From Fusarium oxysporum f. sp. lycopersici 4287 (lineage: Eukaryota; Ascomycota; Sordariomycetes; Hypocreales; Nectriaceae), in assembly GCF_000149955.1 (NCBI RefSeq), contig NC_030986.1, positions 700,787 to 764,786 on the forward strand: a DNA stretch of 64,000 nucleotides, read 5' to 3'. The position numbers and the translations under genes are program-made. Positions 22,501 to 33,140 of this stretch are shown one piece after another; position 1 is the first letter of the stretch, and every line of letters begins with the position of its first letter. Below the pieces are notes generated by a model. It was given only the letters and a program-made list of their open reading frames with translations, was not told where the DNA came from and did not search any database.

Positions 22501-24390
22501 TACCCCAGCCAGCAACGGAGACGCCGTTGTCCGTGTCGTTAACCGCGGCACGAACAAGGAGAACGTCCAGCCCACCCCAGGAGCCCAAGCCGAGTCTAGC
22601 CAGCGTGGACCTGAATCGGCTACTCCAGCCAAGGCCAAGAGTGAGCCGAAGGAGGCTGAAACGCCTGTCCAATCCGCCAAGGAGTCTCAGTCGGAGAAGC
22701 CTGAGCGAAAGTCACGAAAGAAGAAGAATGCTGCCAACCAGGGTGATACAGCCACTAACGGCGCTGCACCTCGCGCTGGCAATAAGGATGCCAAGACCGC
22801 GAACAACGCCTCCACACCTGCTGTTTCTAGTGAGGCTTTGGATGCCGCCATTTCTGGACTCGAGTCTCGTCTCACCGTGAGTGTTGGCGAGACCCTCAAG
22901 TCATCGTTCAAGAACCTTCACGGCAAGATTGACGATGACATCCGCGTCCGTGACGAGAACTTCAATCAGCACCAGCTTAAACTCCTTGATATGGTTTCGG
23001 AGGTGCTGAACGAAAACACTCAGAAGGTCCTGGAGGCTCTGATCCACCACCAGTTCACTGAGCTCGTTATTCCTGCCATTGGCGACAAGGCTGGCGCCGC
23101 AGTTACCGATCTTCTCGACAACAAGCTGCAGCCTCATCTTACTTCTACCGTGCAGAAGGAGATCCAGGGCTCTCTTCCTCATGCTCTCAACCGATCCCTA
23201 CGCTCTGGCGATTTCATCAAGGCTATCTCCGACCGCGTTGGAAACTCGGTTGCTACGAGCGTGCAGCAGGAAGTTCTGGCGACATTGACTCAGCGACTCA
23301 CCCCGACTTTCACTAACATTGCAACTCAGGCGTCGCAGCGTGTCGCAGGCGAGCTTCACCAGCAATATCATGACCAGTTTGAGTACATGAAGGCCCAGCA
23401 TGCTTCCGATACCGCCAAGATTGACCAGCTCTTGTCTCACGTCACTCGTCTATCGGAGATGGTCACAACCATGTCTGCCTCTCAGGCGGCGCTCCAGGCC
23501 GACTTCCTCAAGTTCAAACAGCAGCCTGTCCATGAACTTCCCGGAATCCCCCAGAACGTCGGCCACGGTCAGAACATTCCCCATCACGGCTATGCCAGCT
23601 CCAACCAGCACCATCCCCAGGCCAGCCACGCTGGTAGCTACCACCCAAGTCAAGCTCCTAGCCAGGCCGCCAGCCAGGCCCAGCAGTATATGGGTAGCCC
23701 CCAGTACCTCCGTGGCTCTCAACAAGTGAACAGCCCTCAAGCGTCGCAACAGGCTTCCGATTATGTCGCTCCTGCCTCCAGCGTCAGTGCTCTTGCTGGT
23801 GCCTACGCCAGCCAGCGTAACCAGACAGAGCCTGAGGCTGATCACGACTTGATGCAGCGCATCAGAATTGTTGAGCAGGCCATCCAGGAGGGCCGTTACC
23901 AGGACGCCATGATCCAGTGGATCCAGAGTGGACGTGAGGAAGAGATCTTCCGCCGTTGCCTCAGTCGCTTCCCTCCTGCCAAGTTCGAGAATCTTCCACC
24001 CTTAATGTTGCTTGTTGTTATTGCCACAATCTCCAAGGATCTGAAGCCCAACGCTCGTCTCAAGGAGGAAGTCGAATGGATTGAAATGGCTCTCCGAGCC
24101 TTTGCTGAAAACCTTCCTGCCTTTGTAAGTCCGCACTGTATCATGAATGATGAGCCTCAACTAACGTATTACAGGAATGGGAACAACAGGGTGCTCGCGA
24201 TGTGATCAAGAGTACGACTCAGACCATGCAGCTCCTAATTGGACGTATCCAGCCCCTCATCGGCGGCATCCAAGATGGCTTCCCCACGGATCCTTTCCTG
24301 GCCAACCTCGAGAGACCCAAGCTTGAATGGATTATTCGAACATCCGAGCATGTGCTTGACACGTTCGGTGCCCCTCGACGCTACGAGTAA
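19563..24390 (+). CDS. EDC4: EDC4/Ge-1-type mRNA decapping scaffold (frameshifted)
   Basis: Scaffold of cytoplasmic P-bodies that links Dcp2-activating factors in mRNA decapping (family knowledge; fission yeast Pdc1 is the relative). Exons 19563-24124 and 24175-24390, about 1,592 residues once frame is restored. Parts: Gln/Pro/Ser-rich N-terminus (40-350) with a LLNLLKFS segment near residue 30; an Ala/Glu coiled-coil (about 360-470); a WD40-like domain from MKPWISITL (about 492) to about 945, including NYMAYGMSKQGGLRVIRQ, typical of Ge-1; a charged linker; a helical region (1090-1300); Gln/Ser linker; and a conserved C-terminal helical domain (DAMIQWIQSGREEEIFRRCL onward). The reading frame changes at about 22491: upstream ends QPA in one frame and EAPTPASNGD continues in another, consistent with one missing base in CCCGC-GAG. 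No plausible intron spans it. Either an assembly error or a genuine null allele. Confidence 0.87.
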
Positions 24391-26956
24391 TTGAGGGCTG
24401 TTTGTGTACAGCATAGAATTGTGGAGGAATGTGGTAGCCGATAACCATTCGGCAATCAACCTTTCGACTTGTCTAACGAAGTGGTCTGCGGAAACGTAGA
24501 CCTTTGACGTGGGCTAGAAGTTGCAACAGCAACGGTGTACATGACGCTGGGAAGGGAGCATTTCGGAAGCATTCACGCTTTGTGAATACGACAAAAAAGA
24601 CATAAGATACTTGTGCATTATCAGGAAGTTACAGATGTTTACGGCCTCGGGTCATGGTAATGTTTTTGCCGGCCTGGATTTGGGATCATGTTGCGGGCGT
24701 GCGAAACCTTTTAATGTGCATTGGAGGTAATCGGCTACTTTTGGTGCTTTGACTCGTTTTTTTCTTCTCTTTCTTCACTTTTACTTTAGTTCATTTCAAA
24801 TCATTTCACTTCTTATTTGGGATGGAAATGCTATGATACCCCGGAGAAAGGGGGGGAGGGACAGGATGGTGCGATGGCGGAGGAATGACGAAATGGGGGA
24901 GAGGATAAGGAAGACGATGTCTTGTTCTTCTTCCTCCTTGGTCTAGTTTTGATAATTTAATGTTTGAGTTGATACGGATACTGTCATGATTTGTGTCTAA
25001 TTGAGTGAGATTTGACTTGATCGACTGTGTTTACTGGATCTCATGATGTATCGAGGCGGTTTCGGCGTGAGCCTATCAATGGCAAAGCAGATATATATGA
25101 TCGAGACACTTGTCAATATACAATCTCTGTTTCTGACGCAGCCATATGGAGAAGTATGATCACTACATCGACATTAATCGATGAACGAGAACGAGAACGA
25201 AGAACGAAGAATGACTAGCAATCCCTAATATGGACGGATAGAGGTGATGATCCTTGTGGACACCGGAACCTACGGATATTAATAGTGATGGCAAGCTGCA
25301 TGCTCTCGCCTCTCGGCAGACAACTGGCGCCGTCAATTAAGCCTTTAAGGTCAGACAAGCTTTTTTAAACGTGTATCGGATCAGCCCTAGAAAAAGGGGT
25401 AACTCGGCGCCGGATCCGTGGTTCGATGTGATGCTACAGGTACAAGGCATCTGATCCTAGCTGCCACTTGGCTCACTTGTACTCCGTACCATGGTCGAAA
25501 TAATACTAAGCTACATGGGATCTATGCTTACCGGTAGACTTGAGAAAGTTTCCGTTGAATAGTGGTGAGCCTCACTGTCTATATCTTGGAGAATAGCATG
25601 TTGGTGATGAGATCATAGCCCTCCATGCGTGTTAGTCGTGCCATATCAGATCATACCAAGCTCCCAATCTCCATCTACCGAGGTTTCCAACCACAACCCC
25701 CCAATTTCTTTGACTCCGATCAGAGGAAGTGAAGCTCCGGTCCAAAACCTCCGCGCATTCCGGATTTCGGACACGGAAAGCGTTGAGAATCTCGGGGTGG
25801 TAGTCAAGGCCGAACCGCCGGAATTTATCTCAAACGGAGAAGATTCGACAACAACCCAAAAAGGAAATCATTTCGATCATAATGGTATATACTTGACGTC
25901 AAAAATAGGAAATTGTAGGGGAGAGAAAACAAGCTTTTTTTTTTCACAATGTCTATTCAACGATAATTGCAATATCACTGCGGCAGACAATTTGTCTTTT
26001 TAAACCAATTACTTATCGCCATGTTGGGTTCTCAGCCGCAGGTGTAACCCTTCTGTGTGTTGATGAAGATGATCGCGTGCACATTCACACTTGGCAACAC
26101 GTCACGCTGGGAGAAACGTGCCGCTGTAGTCACTCAACGGCTAAGATTGGTGACTGAATACATCAAGCTTCGAGAGGTAATATACAGGGAATAGGATACA
26201 GTTATGTTGGTTAAGCTTATTGCACTGTACTCTATGTAACCCTTTTATTGGGCATGGATGCTGAGGTGAGCTTATGTGTCGAGGTCTCAGCCACTGCAAC
26301 ACGTTGACAAGACGTGTCTATGAGATTATTGTAAGGCTTGAAGTATTGATATTGACTTTCTGGTCGAATTAGATGTGGTAAAGTCCGACGGCATCCGCGG
26401 AGGCGTGAGGACTTAGACGATAGTATCCACAGATTCACAAGACAGGGGGTTCTTCATCGGATGTTTTATTTTACTGTGAGAGCAGGGATATCTCATGCAT
26501 GTGAGGTCTTGAGACGTCCATAGAATACAGAACCTTGAACCCTCAAATGGTCAAGCGCCGGGTGTGATTAGAGTAGGATCGGTATTCCTGTTCCTATTCT
26601 CCGATGGCAGTGACATGCAATATTGCTGTGTTGTGCTGTGTCTTGTGCTTTGTTCCCTGTTTGGTACTCCCCCAATAAGTTTCCTTGTTCGTGCAACTTG
26701 TCTATCCTTGGCTTGCAGATTTGATTCTTTTATTATCTACCTACCTTATATCTAGGACTTTACTTTATCTTTGTTTCTGTCACTTGTCCTTAAATCCTTC
26801 GTCCCTTCTTTCTTTCCCTGTTTTGGATAGATTCTCGACGAACAGTTTATATCACCCTCTTTTATAGACATGATATTTGTTTGTCCTTATCATATATAAT
26901 TGGGTTTAATATCTTCTTTTTTTCTTTGGATTCTGTTACTCTTGTTCGTTGCAATC
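24391..26956. other. Intergenic, no gene seen
   Basis: About 2.6 kb between EDC4 and the PAP2-family gene. The first 200 bases are the EDC4 3' region. An exact TACTCCGTA lies at 25480-25488. The final 250 bases are T/C-rich and probably the promoter and leader of the next gene. The 124-codon frame at 25629-26003 has no coding-like composition. Nothing else was found. Confidence 0.45.
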
Positions 26957-28083
26957 ATGGTTGTAGCTTCAAAGAACGTGGTCGAACCAGTGTGTAAGTC
27001 AACGTCACGCCCTAAGCTTCATCTCACTGACAGCTTCAAGTCATCGTCCTCGCTTTCACTGTAGGATGTCTTATAAACAGACGACGAGATACTCAAGTCA
27101 CGTACAACGAATCACTGGACGATGTTGAAGGCCAACGATACGTCGACTCGCCTCCTTTGAAGCCCACTCTCCTCCAACAGATCGAACGTCCAGCTCGCAA
27201 GGCTCCAAACATCTTCTTCATTCTGTTATCTCGCTTCTTCAATGCGTTTCCGTTCTTGATAGAGATTTGGTACTGGAACTTGACATATTGGTATGTTCAT
27301 TATGGTGTTAACTAGTAGATATATGCTGATGGTTGCAGGATCTACCAGGGCCTTCGAGCCGTATCAGCCAGAGCAATCGCAGGCAACGAGCCAATCTTCA
27401 GCCGCGCCCGAGACCACGCCATTCAAATACTCACTCTAGAATCCTTCTTCGGCCTCGATATCGAACAATGCTTCCAATCATACATAATGAACCAACAGCC
27501 ATGGCTCATGCCCATCCTCGCAAAGATATACTACTCCCACATCAGCATTGGCATCCTCTTCCTCATCTACATCTACACATATCTCCCATCACCAACCTTT
27601 CAACGCATCCGTCGTACAATCGCCGTCGATAACGCTATTGCTTTCGTCATTGTAACGTTCTGGCGCTGCTCTCCTCCACGATTACTACCGCAGGAATATG
27701 GCTTCGTTGATGTTCTGCATAGTAAAGCTGGAGGTGCTAATGTCTGGAACAATAATCGGTTTCAGTTGACTATTGCTGCGATGCCGAGTTTGCACTTTGG
27801 AACATCACTTTTCTTCGCAGTTTGTATGTGTCGATTCTCTCCGCATCGACTTATGCGCATCCTCGCTCCTCTTTGGCCGACCGCTATGCTTATTACTATT
27901 GTCGCTACTGCGAACCACTTTCTCACGGATGCATTTATCGGGGCTCTGGTTCCGTTGCTTGGGTGTCGCATCAACCGTGTTGTTCTTGTTCTTAATCCGA
28001 TTCAGGATTATATCTTTGCGCCGTTGATCAACAGGCTGGACCTGATCGATTCCGATGTGCGAGTTGTTCCAAAGACTTTGTAA
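26957..28083 (+). CDS. AUR1-like PAP2-family membrane protein
   Basis: A multi-pass membrane enzyme of the phosphatidic acid phosphatase type 2/AUR1-like group, 343 residues, in three exons (26957-26993, 27041-27290, 27339-28083). Splicing joins MVVASKNVVEPV to FIVLAFTVGCLINRRR, a first membrane helix. Catalytic-type motifs appear in the right order: AAMPSLHFGTS (Ser246, His248) and TANHFLTDAFIGA (His289, Asp293), each beside hydrophobic helices. Five to six transmembrane segments are likely. In this superfamily the two histidines and Asp act in phosphoryl transfer; AUR1 makes inositol phosphorylceramide. This protein is a divergent relative, common in filamentous fungi, so the exact lipid substrate is unknown. 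It is convergent with the dehydrogenase gene 350 bases downstream. Confidence 0.85.
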
Positions 28084-28429
28084 TTACCATATAGAACAAA
28101 AGCACTTGCTTGTATATGCACGAATCAGGAGAATCAGGAGCTGGGTTTGTACATTACAAGGAGGGTCCTCACTTCTGGGTTCATGGGGGCTTCATCAGGG
28201 CAATACAATGATAATTATAATGAAACCTTAACACAGGCCTTTAACCACAACGCTTGATCGTGTGTATGCCTTCGGGTTTAAACTACACCCATGGATCATC
28301 TTGGTGTTACACCAGACGATAACCAAGGCCAAAGACATACGAACACGATATCAGCGTGACGTAACACAAATGACACTCACTCTTATATCAGCATCTATTC
28401 ATCTCATAACCCGTGTAGATCTATCTGTT
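28084..28429. other. Convergent 3' ends
   Basis: The 346 bases between two convergent genes; probably overlapping terminators and 3' untranslated regions. No other feature seen. Confidence 0.4.
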
Positions 28430-29622
28430 CTATTCCTTCTTCGAAACCCTCACAACAACCTTTCCAAAATGCTGTCCACTGCTCAAAAACTCCAACGCCT
28501 TATTCGCCTCCTCAAACCCAAACACCTTGCTCACAACAGGGTGAATAGAATGCTTCTCATAAAACGCCACCATCTCCTCAAACCGATCCTTCGGCCCGTT
28601 CAAAATCCCCTTGAGCGTGACATTCCTTCTGAGAGCGAGGACATTCACACCAACCTTTCCGCCAGTGTCCTGCTCTTCTTCCTTGCCGGAGAGATAGCCG
28701 ACACAGTTGATCAGTCCGCCAAACGCAACAGAGTCAAACGACTTGCGCAGGGTTCGTGCACCGCCTGTCTCGAAGATGATGTCCGCGCCGTGGTTCTGCG
28801 TCGCCTTCATAACGGGCTCTTGCCACTCCCAGTGCGTGCGGTAGTTGATACCCGTGTCAGCGCCGAGATCCTTCTTCGCGCGGTCGAGCTTATCGTCGGA
28901 TGAAGAAGTGATGATGACGTTTAACCCAGCTGCTTTGGCGATCTGCAGCCCCGCAATCGCTACGCCACCCGTGCCCTGAAGAAGAACAGTTTCCTTCTTC
29001 TTGCTTCCATCAGCAGGTTGGCCAAGCGGTCGCATGCCGTTGATGCACATCCAAGCTGTTACAGCTGCGATGGGGAGACACGCTGCTTCTTCGTCGGAGA
29101 GATAATCGGGGACGGGGACGAGAGTATCAGCTGAGAAGCAGCGATATTCTGTTAGTACGCCTGGAAGAGGGAGACCAAGACCGGAGGCCATGTCTTTCTC
29201 GGTGACTTGGCCTGTGAGATGGGTCTGGTTAAAGATGGACATGACGCGAGAGCCGACTTTGAGTTTTGGCGACGAGCTCTGGATGACGGTGCCGCACATA
29301 TCGGAGCAAGGCACGAGAGCGTCTGTGTCTTGAATAGAGGCATGGTGGTTGTAATCACCGTTGATAACTTCCAACAGTCAGTATCACCTCCTTTTTCCAT
29401 ATCATAGAACAACATGCCTTCAGTATCACGATAATTCAACCCAACAGCAAGAACCTTAACCAAAACCTCTCCCTCCTTCGGCTTGGGAACTTCACCCTCC
29501 CCAAAAGCGAGCTTATCAAGGCCATCCTGGCCCGTGGTCCACTGTCTATTCTTCTCAGGCGCCGGCATATTTTCGTCCTTGGATTTCCCAAACGGTAGGT
29601 ATGAAGAGATAAAGCTCGCCAT
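28430..29622 (-). CDS. Zinc-type medium-chain dehydrogenase/quinone reductase
   Basis: A 380-residue NAD(P)-dependent oxidoreductase of the medium-chain dehydrogenase/reductase superfamily, probably cytosolic. Exons 29418-29622 and 28430-29367. The N-terminal GroES-like fold contains LNYRDTE|VINGDYNHH, DALVPCSDMCGTV and GSRVMSIFNQ. The Rossmann part has the dinucleotide motif GTGGVAIAGLQIA (about residues 200-212), and the C-terminus ends HFGKVVVRVSKKE. The intervening 50-nt intron has a GC donor (GAAG|GCATGTTG), a good branch point (TACTGAC) and acceptor TTGGAAG; removing it gives a seamless family match, whereas reading through gives a wrong frame. I chose the ATG at 29622 (MASFISSYLPFG); an in-frame upstream extension exists. 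Substrate unknown; zinc ligands typical of true alcohol dehydrogenases are not all evident, so a quinone-reductase-like role is possible. Confidence 0.88.
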
Positions 29623-31251
29623 GATGAAGAAAAAAGAACAAGAGAGGATATAAATACGATGGACAAAAGACGTCAACTATCAGTCAATGCTCTCTTACAA
29701 GTGGAGATGACGTCGCTTTTGGTGGATGAGGTTTCAAAGTGGTCGCCCTATCAGAGGAAAGGACTAGATCGTTTCAGGTATCAACGCCCGTCATGTAGAA
29801 ATGTCTTAATAATCAGGTCTTGTTGATGCTCGGCGAAACGTTATGAGTTGCATCATACGAGTTGACTTTTTCGATAAGCATTGAGTAAGAGTTGAAGATG
29901 AGCAGATACTCTTAAAGCTATAAATATGTGGGTCTTGATGATGCGTTGCTGAGAGGTAACTCTCATCATGCACTGTTAAAACAATGGGTGATATACACGC
30001 AGCAAAACATCTATTCAAACAGCCAAAGCACAGCCCATCACTACTTAATCAGTACACTTATTCGCAAGGCATATCTCATCTCTCTTTGGCTCTCTCTGCT
30101 CGTTCTCTTATTCGTGTTTACAACTTCCTCAACTTCTCCATTCAGTGATAGCCAAATAGCCCACACGCACATCCCATCCCAACACCCATCTCTAACTCTC
30201 CTTGAGTCACCGCGACCAGGCAGATCAAGAATTAATCAAGTGAGATCAGAATAATACCACTCCCATCCATCCGTACATAAATAGAATAAATAAAAAAGGA
30301 TAAACAGAAACTGTAACAGAACCATGAACCAAGACAATTCAACTGTAATGCAGATAACCAGATATTGTAACTTTTTTCTTTTCCTTCCAACGGGGCCGGG
30401 CCTTCGACTCAAAGAACACCCATATCGCACTCGTCCATCGGCCCCTTTCAGTGCCCCTTGGTCCAAAAGCCGGACTCGGGCGTCTCCAAATGTGTCGTCT
30501 TCATCGTCGCGGTCATGCCAGGAACAGCGCCTAGACAGAAATTATTTGATTTGGTGGGTATAGTAGTAGGTTGTAAGTCGCCGAGGCAACCCCTCCCATT
30601 GCTGACGCTGAACAGCCTGATGAGGAGAAGCCGGTATAGCTGTCTAGACGTAACGTCGTAAAAGCGTCATAATCGTCAAGTGGTGGTGGTGATAGTGGTC
30701 GTAGGTCTTGTCGGGGTACGTGCTGAGGGTATTCCAGGTTATGCGTGCATGCGTGCTGCCAAGTGCTTCTGTAGTTTGTGACCTTGTACATCTTTGGTTG
30801 CCCAGTTGTGTCGAAAACATTTGTGTATCCAGATATCCTATCCCATGCTCTCTCTCATCGGTAACTGTCATCAAGTCGGCCACACGCACACATCCTTAGG
30901 CCACTGTCGTCTCCCCCACAATCTTCAAAAGTCATAAACCGTTCCCACGTAAACTATATGCAATGGGGTTCAACAAGACAAGTGAAATTCCTGCCATCAC
31001 TTCCCCAGGTATGTCGGTATTACAAGTCATAAAAGCAAATGCGATGCAAAATATCAATGCGTCGTGGTCATTGTCGTTAATCCGTAATGATACGCGCAGT
31101 TATAGTCGGCGCCTGGCACACAGGTCGTCGAAAGCCTAACCAGTCAAGGGGTGGCCGTTGAATCACGTTCAGTGATATCGCGAAGCGTTGGTGGAGCTTG
31201 AGCCGACGCGTGCCCCATTGTCAGACGAGTCTATCTTGAGTTAGCCAACGT
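29623..31251. other. Intergenic, divergent promoter plus 3' region
   Basis: Contains the promoter of the dehydrogenase (29.6-30.0 kb) and, probably, a long 3' untranslated region of the Pin4-like gene (about 30.3-31.25 kb). No coding-like frame was found. Confidence 0.4.
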
Positions 31252-33140
31252 TCAGTTGTTCCATGTGTCGGTTGACGTACCACCACTACCGCGCGTGGCG
31301 TGGCCGTTAGCACGTCGCCCAGCAAATCCGGCGTTGGTCTCCCACTCAGGTCCGCGAGGCTGTCGCTCAGGAGCTCCCTTAGAGCTGTTACCGGGGCGCT
31401 GGCTGCCAATAGCGCCAGGAGTGCTTCGGGCCTGGTTCTGCATGGAGCCAGAGTCATAGCCCAAGTTCAGGCTGTTGAGGCTACTCAGAAGAGCAGAATC
31501 ATTCTTGGGTCCAGGAGTACCAGAGTTGCCGGGGTGGCCAGAAGGTGACATGGCACCTCCCATGTAGTCACCGAAGCGAGCAGCAGTCGAGCTACCACCC
31601 ATGTTGTTCATTCCCGAAGGGGCGAGGTAGCTGGAAGAAGCCTGCGAAGGGCTGGGGGTGAAGGATCGCAGATCAGCAAAGCTCTTGGCGGCTCGGAGGT
31701 TGTTGGGGATGCCGTTGCCTTCAGGGCTTCCAGGAAGCTCGATAGTGGGACCCTGTCGACCCATCATGTGGGAATAATTGCTGCTGGCAGCTCGTGTCTC
31801 ACGGTCAGCAGCAAAGTCAAATGTAGCAGCACGGCTGAGGCCACGCTTATGCATGTCAAGGTTGGTGCCTGGCTGACTGTGGATGTGGGCGGTGGGTGAC
31901 GGCTGTTGTCGCTTCAGCACCGTAAGCTGGCGCGATTCGCCATCGCCCACAGACTGATGCTCAAGGCCCATGTTGTGTGCGAGAATGTGGATGGATCGTC
32001 GATGCTCGGGAGCGATACCAGCAGGGAAGACCAGAACCTCTCGGGTTTCGTCACGACGGAACATGACCAATTCAGTGTAGAACTCGAGAGTCTGGGGGTC
32101 GTTCAGATCAACATCGCCTGGCATGGTCAGTGCGGGAGACTGAACACGAGATGCCTCGAGCATGCCGAGGTGCGATGGTCCCCTAGCTTGAGACTGTGAA
32201 AGACTGCCAAGTGACTGGATAGAGCTTTGCTGGTGAAGCATGGGGGCACGGTGCTGCTCCTCAAGTTGGCCTCGTCGCTCTCGCTTCTCGCGTTCAATCC
32301 TCTCCCTCTCAGCCTCAGGGAGCATCTTCTTGTACTCGACGCGCAATTTACGGCCATGGACATCCATGCCGTTCATCGCCTCAATCACCATGCGTGTATC
32401 CTCGGCAGACTGGAAATTCGCGAAAGCCAAACCTCGGAAGACGCCATTGTCGAAGTGGTAGTTGAAGGCATATGGCTGAGGGAGGTGCATCTCAAGCATG
32501 ATAGAAGCCAGAGTCTCTTTTCGAACGGCAAAAGGGATGTTCTTAATAACAATAGCTGTAGGGATAAGCTGGTCGGCGTCTGAGGTGTTTGATCGAAGAT
32601 CAGTGGGGGAACCGTGAGATCCGGGGTGCTCAACACGGAGACCACCATTTGACATGGGGTTGTTGTTCATGCCTCCTTGGTAGGGCTGAAGACCTCCATG
32701 GTTGCCATGAATACCAAGAGCGCTGTGATCGGTCCAGTTCTGTTTCTGATCAGACATAGTCCTATAAATTCTCTACATTTACGTACCTGAGGAAGAGCGG
32801 CTCGTCGGTTCACGTTTCGTTGTCGTCCAGGGCCATTCACGGCACCGTTAACTGTAGCGACTCCAGTTGTGTTGTAGTTCCAAGCTTGACCATTGTCCAG
32901 CATGTAGCCCTGCATACCAGCCATATTCTCCATACCACGGTGGTTGTACCCACTTCCGATCCTGTCGGCAGGGTAGAGGGCAGATGAACCTAGAGGAGCA
33001 TCAAAAGGGCGTTGGGACTGGCGAGGTAGCGAGAGGCCAGCGAAACCACCGGCTGTAGCATAGTTCTGTCTCGAGTTCGGGGAGCGATTGGTTGATGTAC
33101 CATAGTCAAGGTAACCCATATCGTGCGGTTGCTGCGACAT
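31252..33140 (-). CDS. Pin4/Cip2-like RNA-binding protein, RRM plus R3H
   Basis: A 615-residue RNA-binding protein in two exons (32787-33140 and 31252-32745). The N-terminal 170 residues are Gly/Asn-rich. An RRM spans about residues 180-258 (RNP2-like IVIKNI; RNP1-like RGLAFANF). A Glu/Arg helix follows, then an R3H domain at about 334-396 (with the RRSIH signature and GLEHQSVGDG). The Ser/Gly/Asn-rich C-terminus ends in GTSTDTWNN. This RRM-then-R3H order is that of budding yeast Pin4/Mdt1 and fission yeast Cip2, which act in cell-cycle and stress-related mRNA control; orthology is inferred. The joining intron is only 41 nt (GTACGT...CTGATCAG), and splicing turns LPQ|KQNWTDH in frame. Translation without splicing stops shortly after, so splicing is required. 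An alternative start is the in-frame MSDQKQNW, giving a shorter protein. Confidence 0.87.

Noticed and set aside
22400..22560. An intron as the cause of the EDC4 frame change
   Set aside because: Available GT...AG pairs are either too short (under 40 nt) or a multiple of three long; coding-like sequence continues up to the exact change point.
25629..26003. 124-codon frame in the 24.4-27.0 kb gap
   Set aside because: No recognisable segment, no splice context, and ends in a poly-T derived Phe run.
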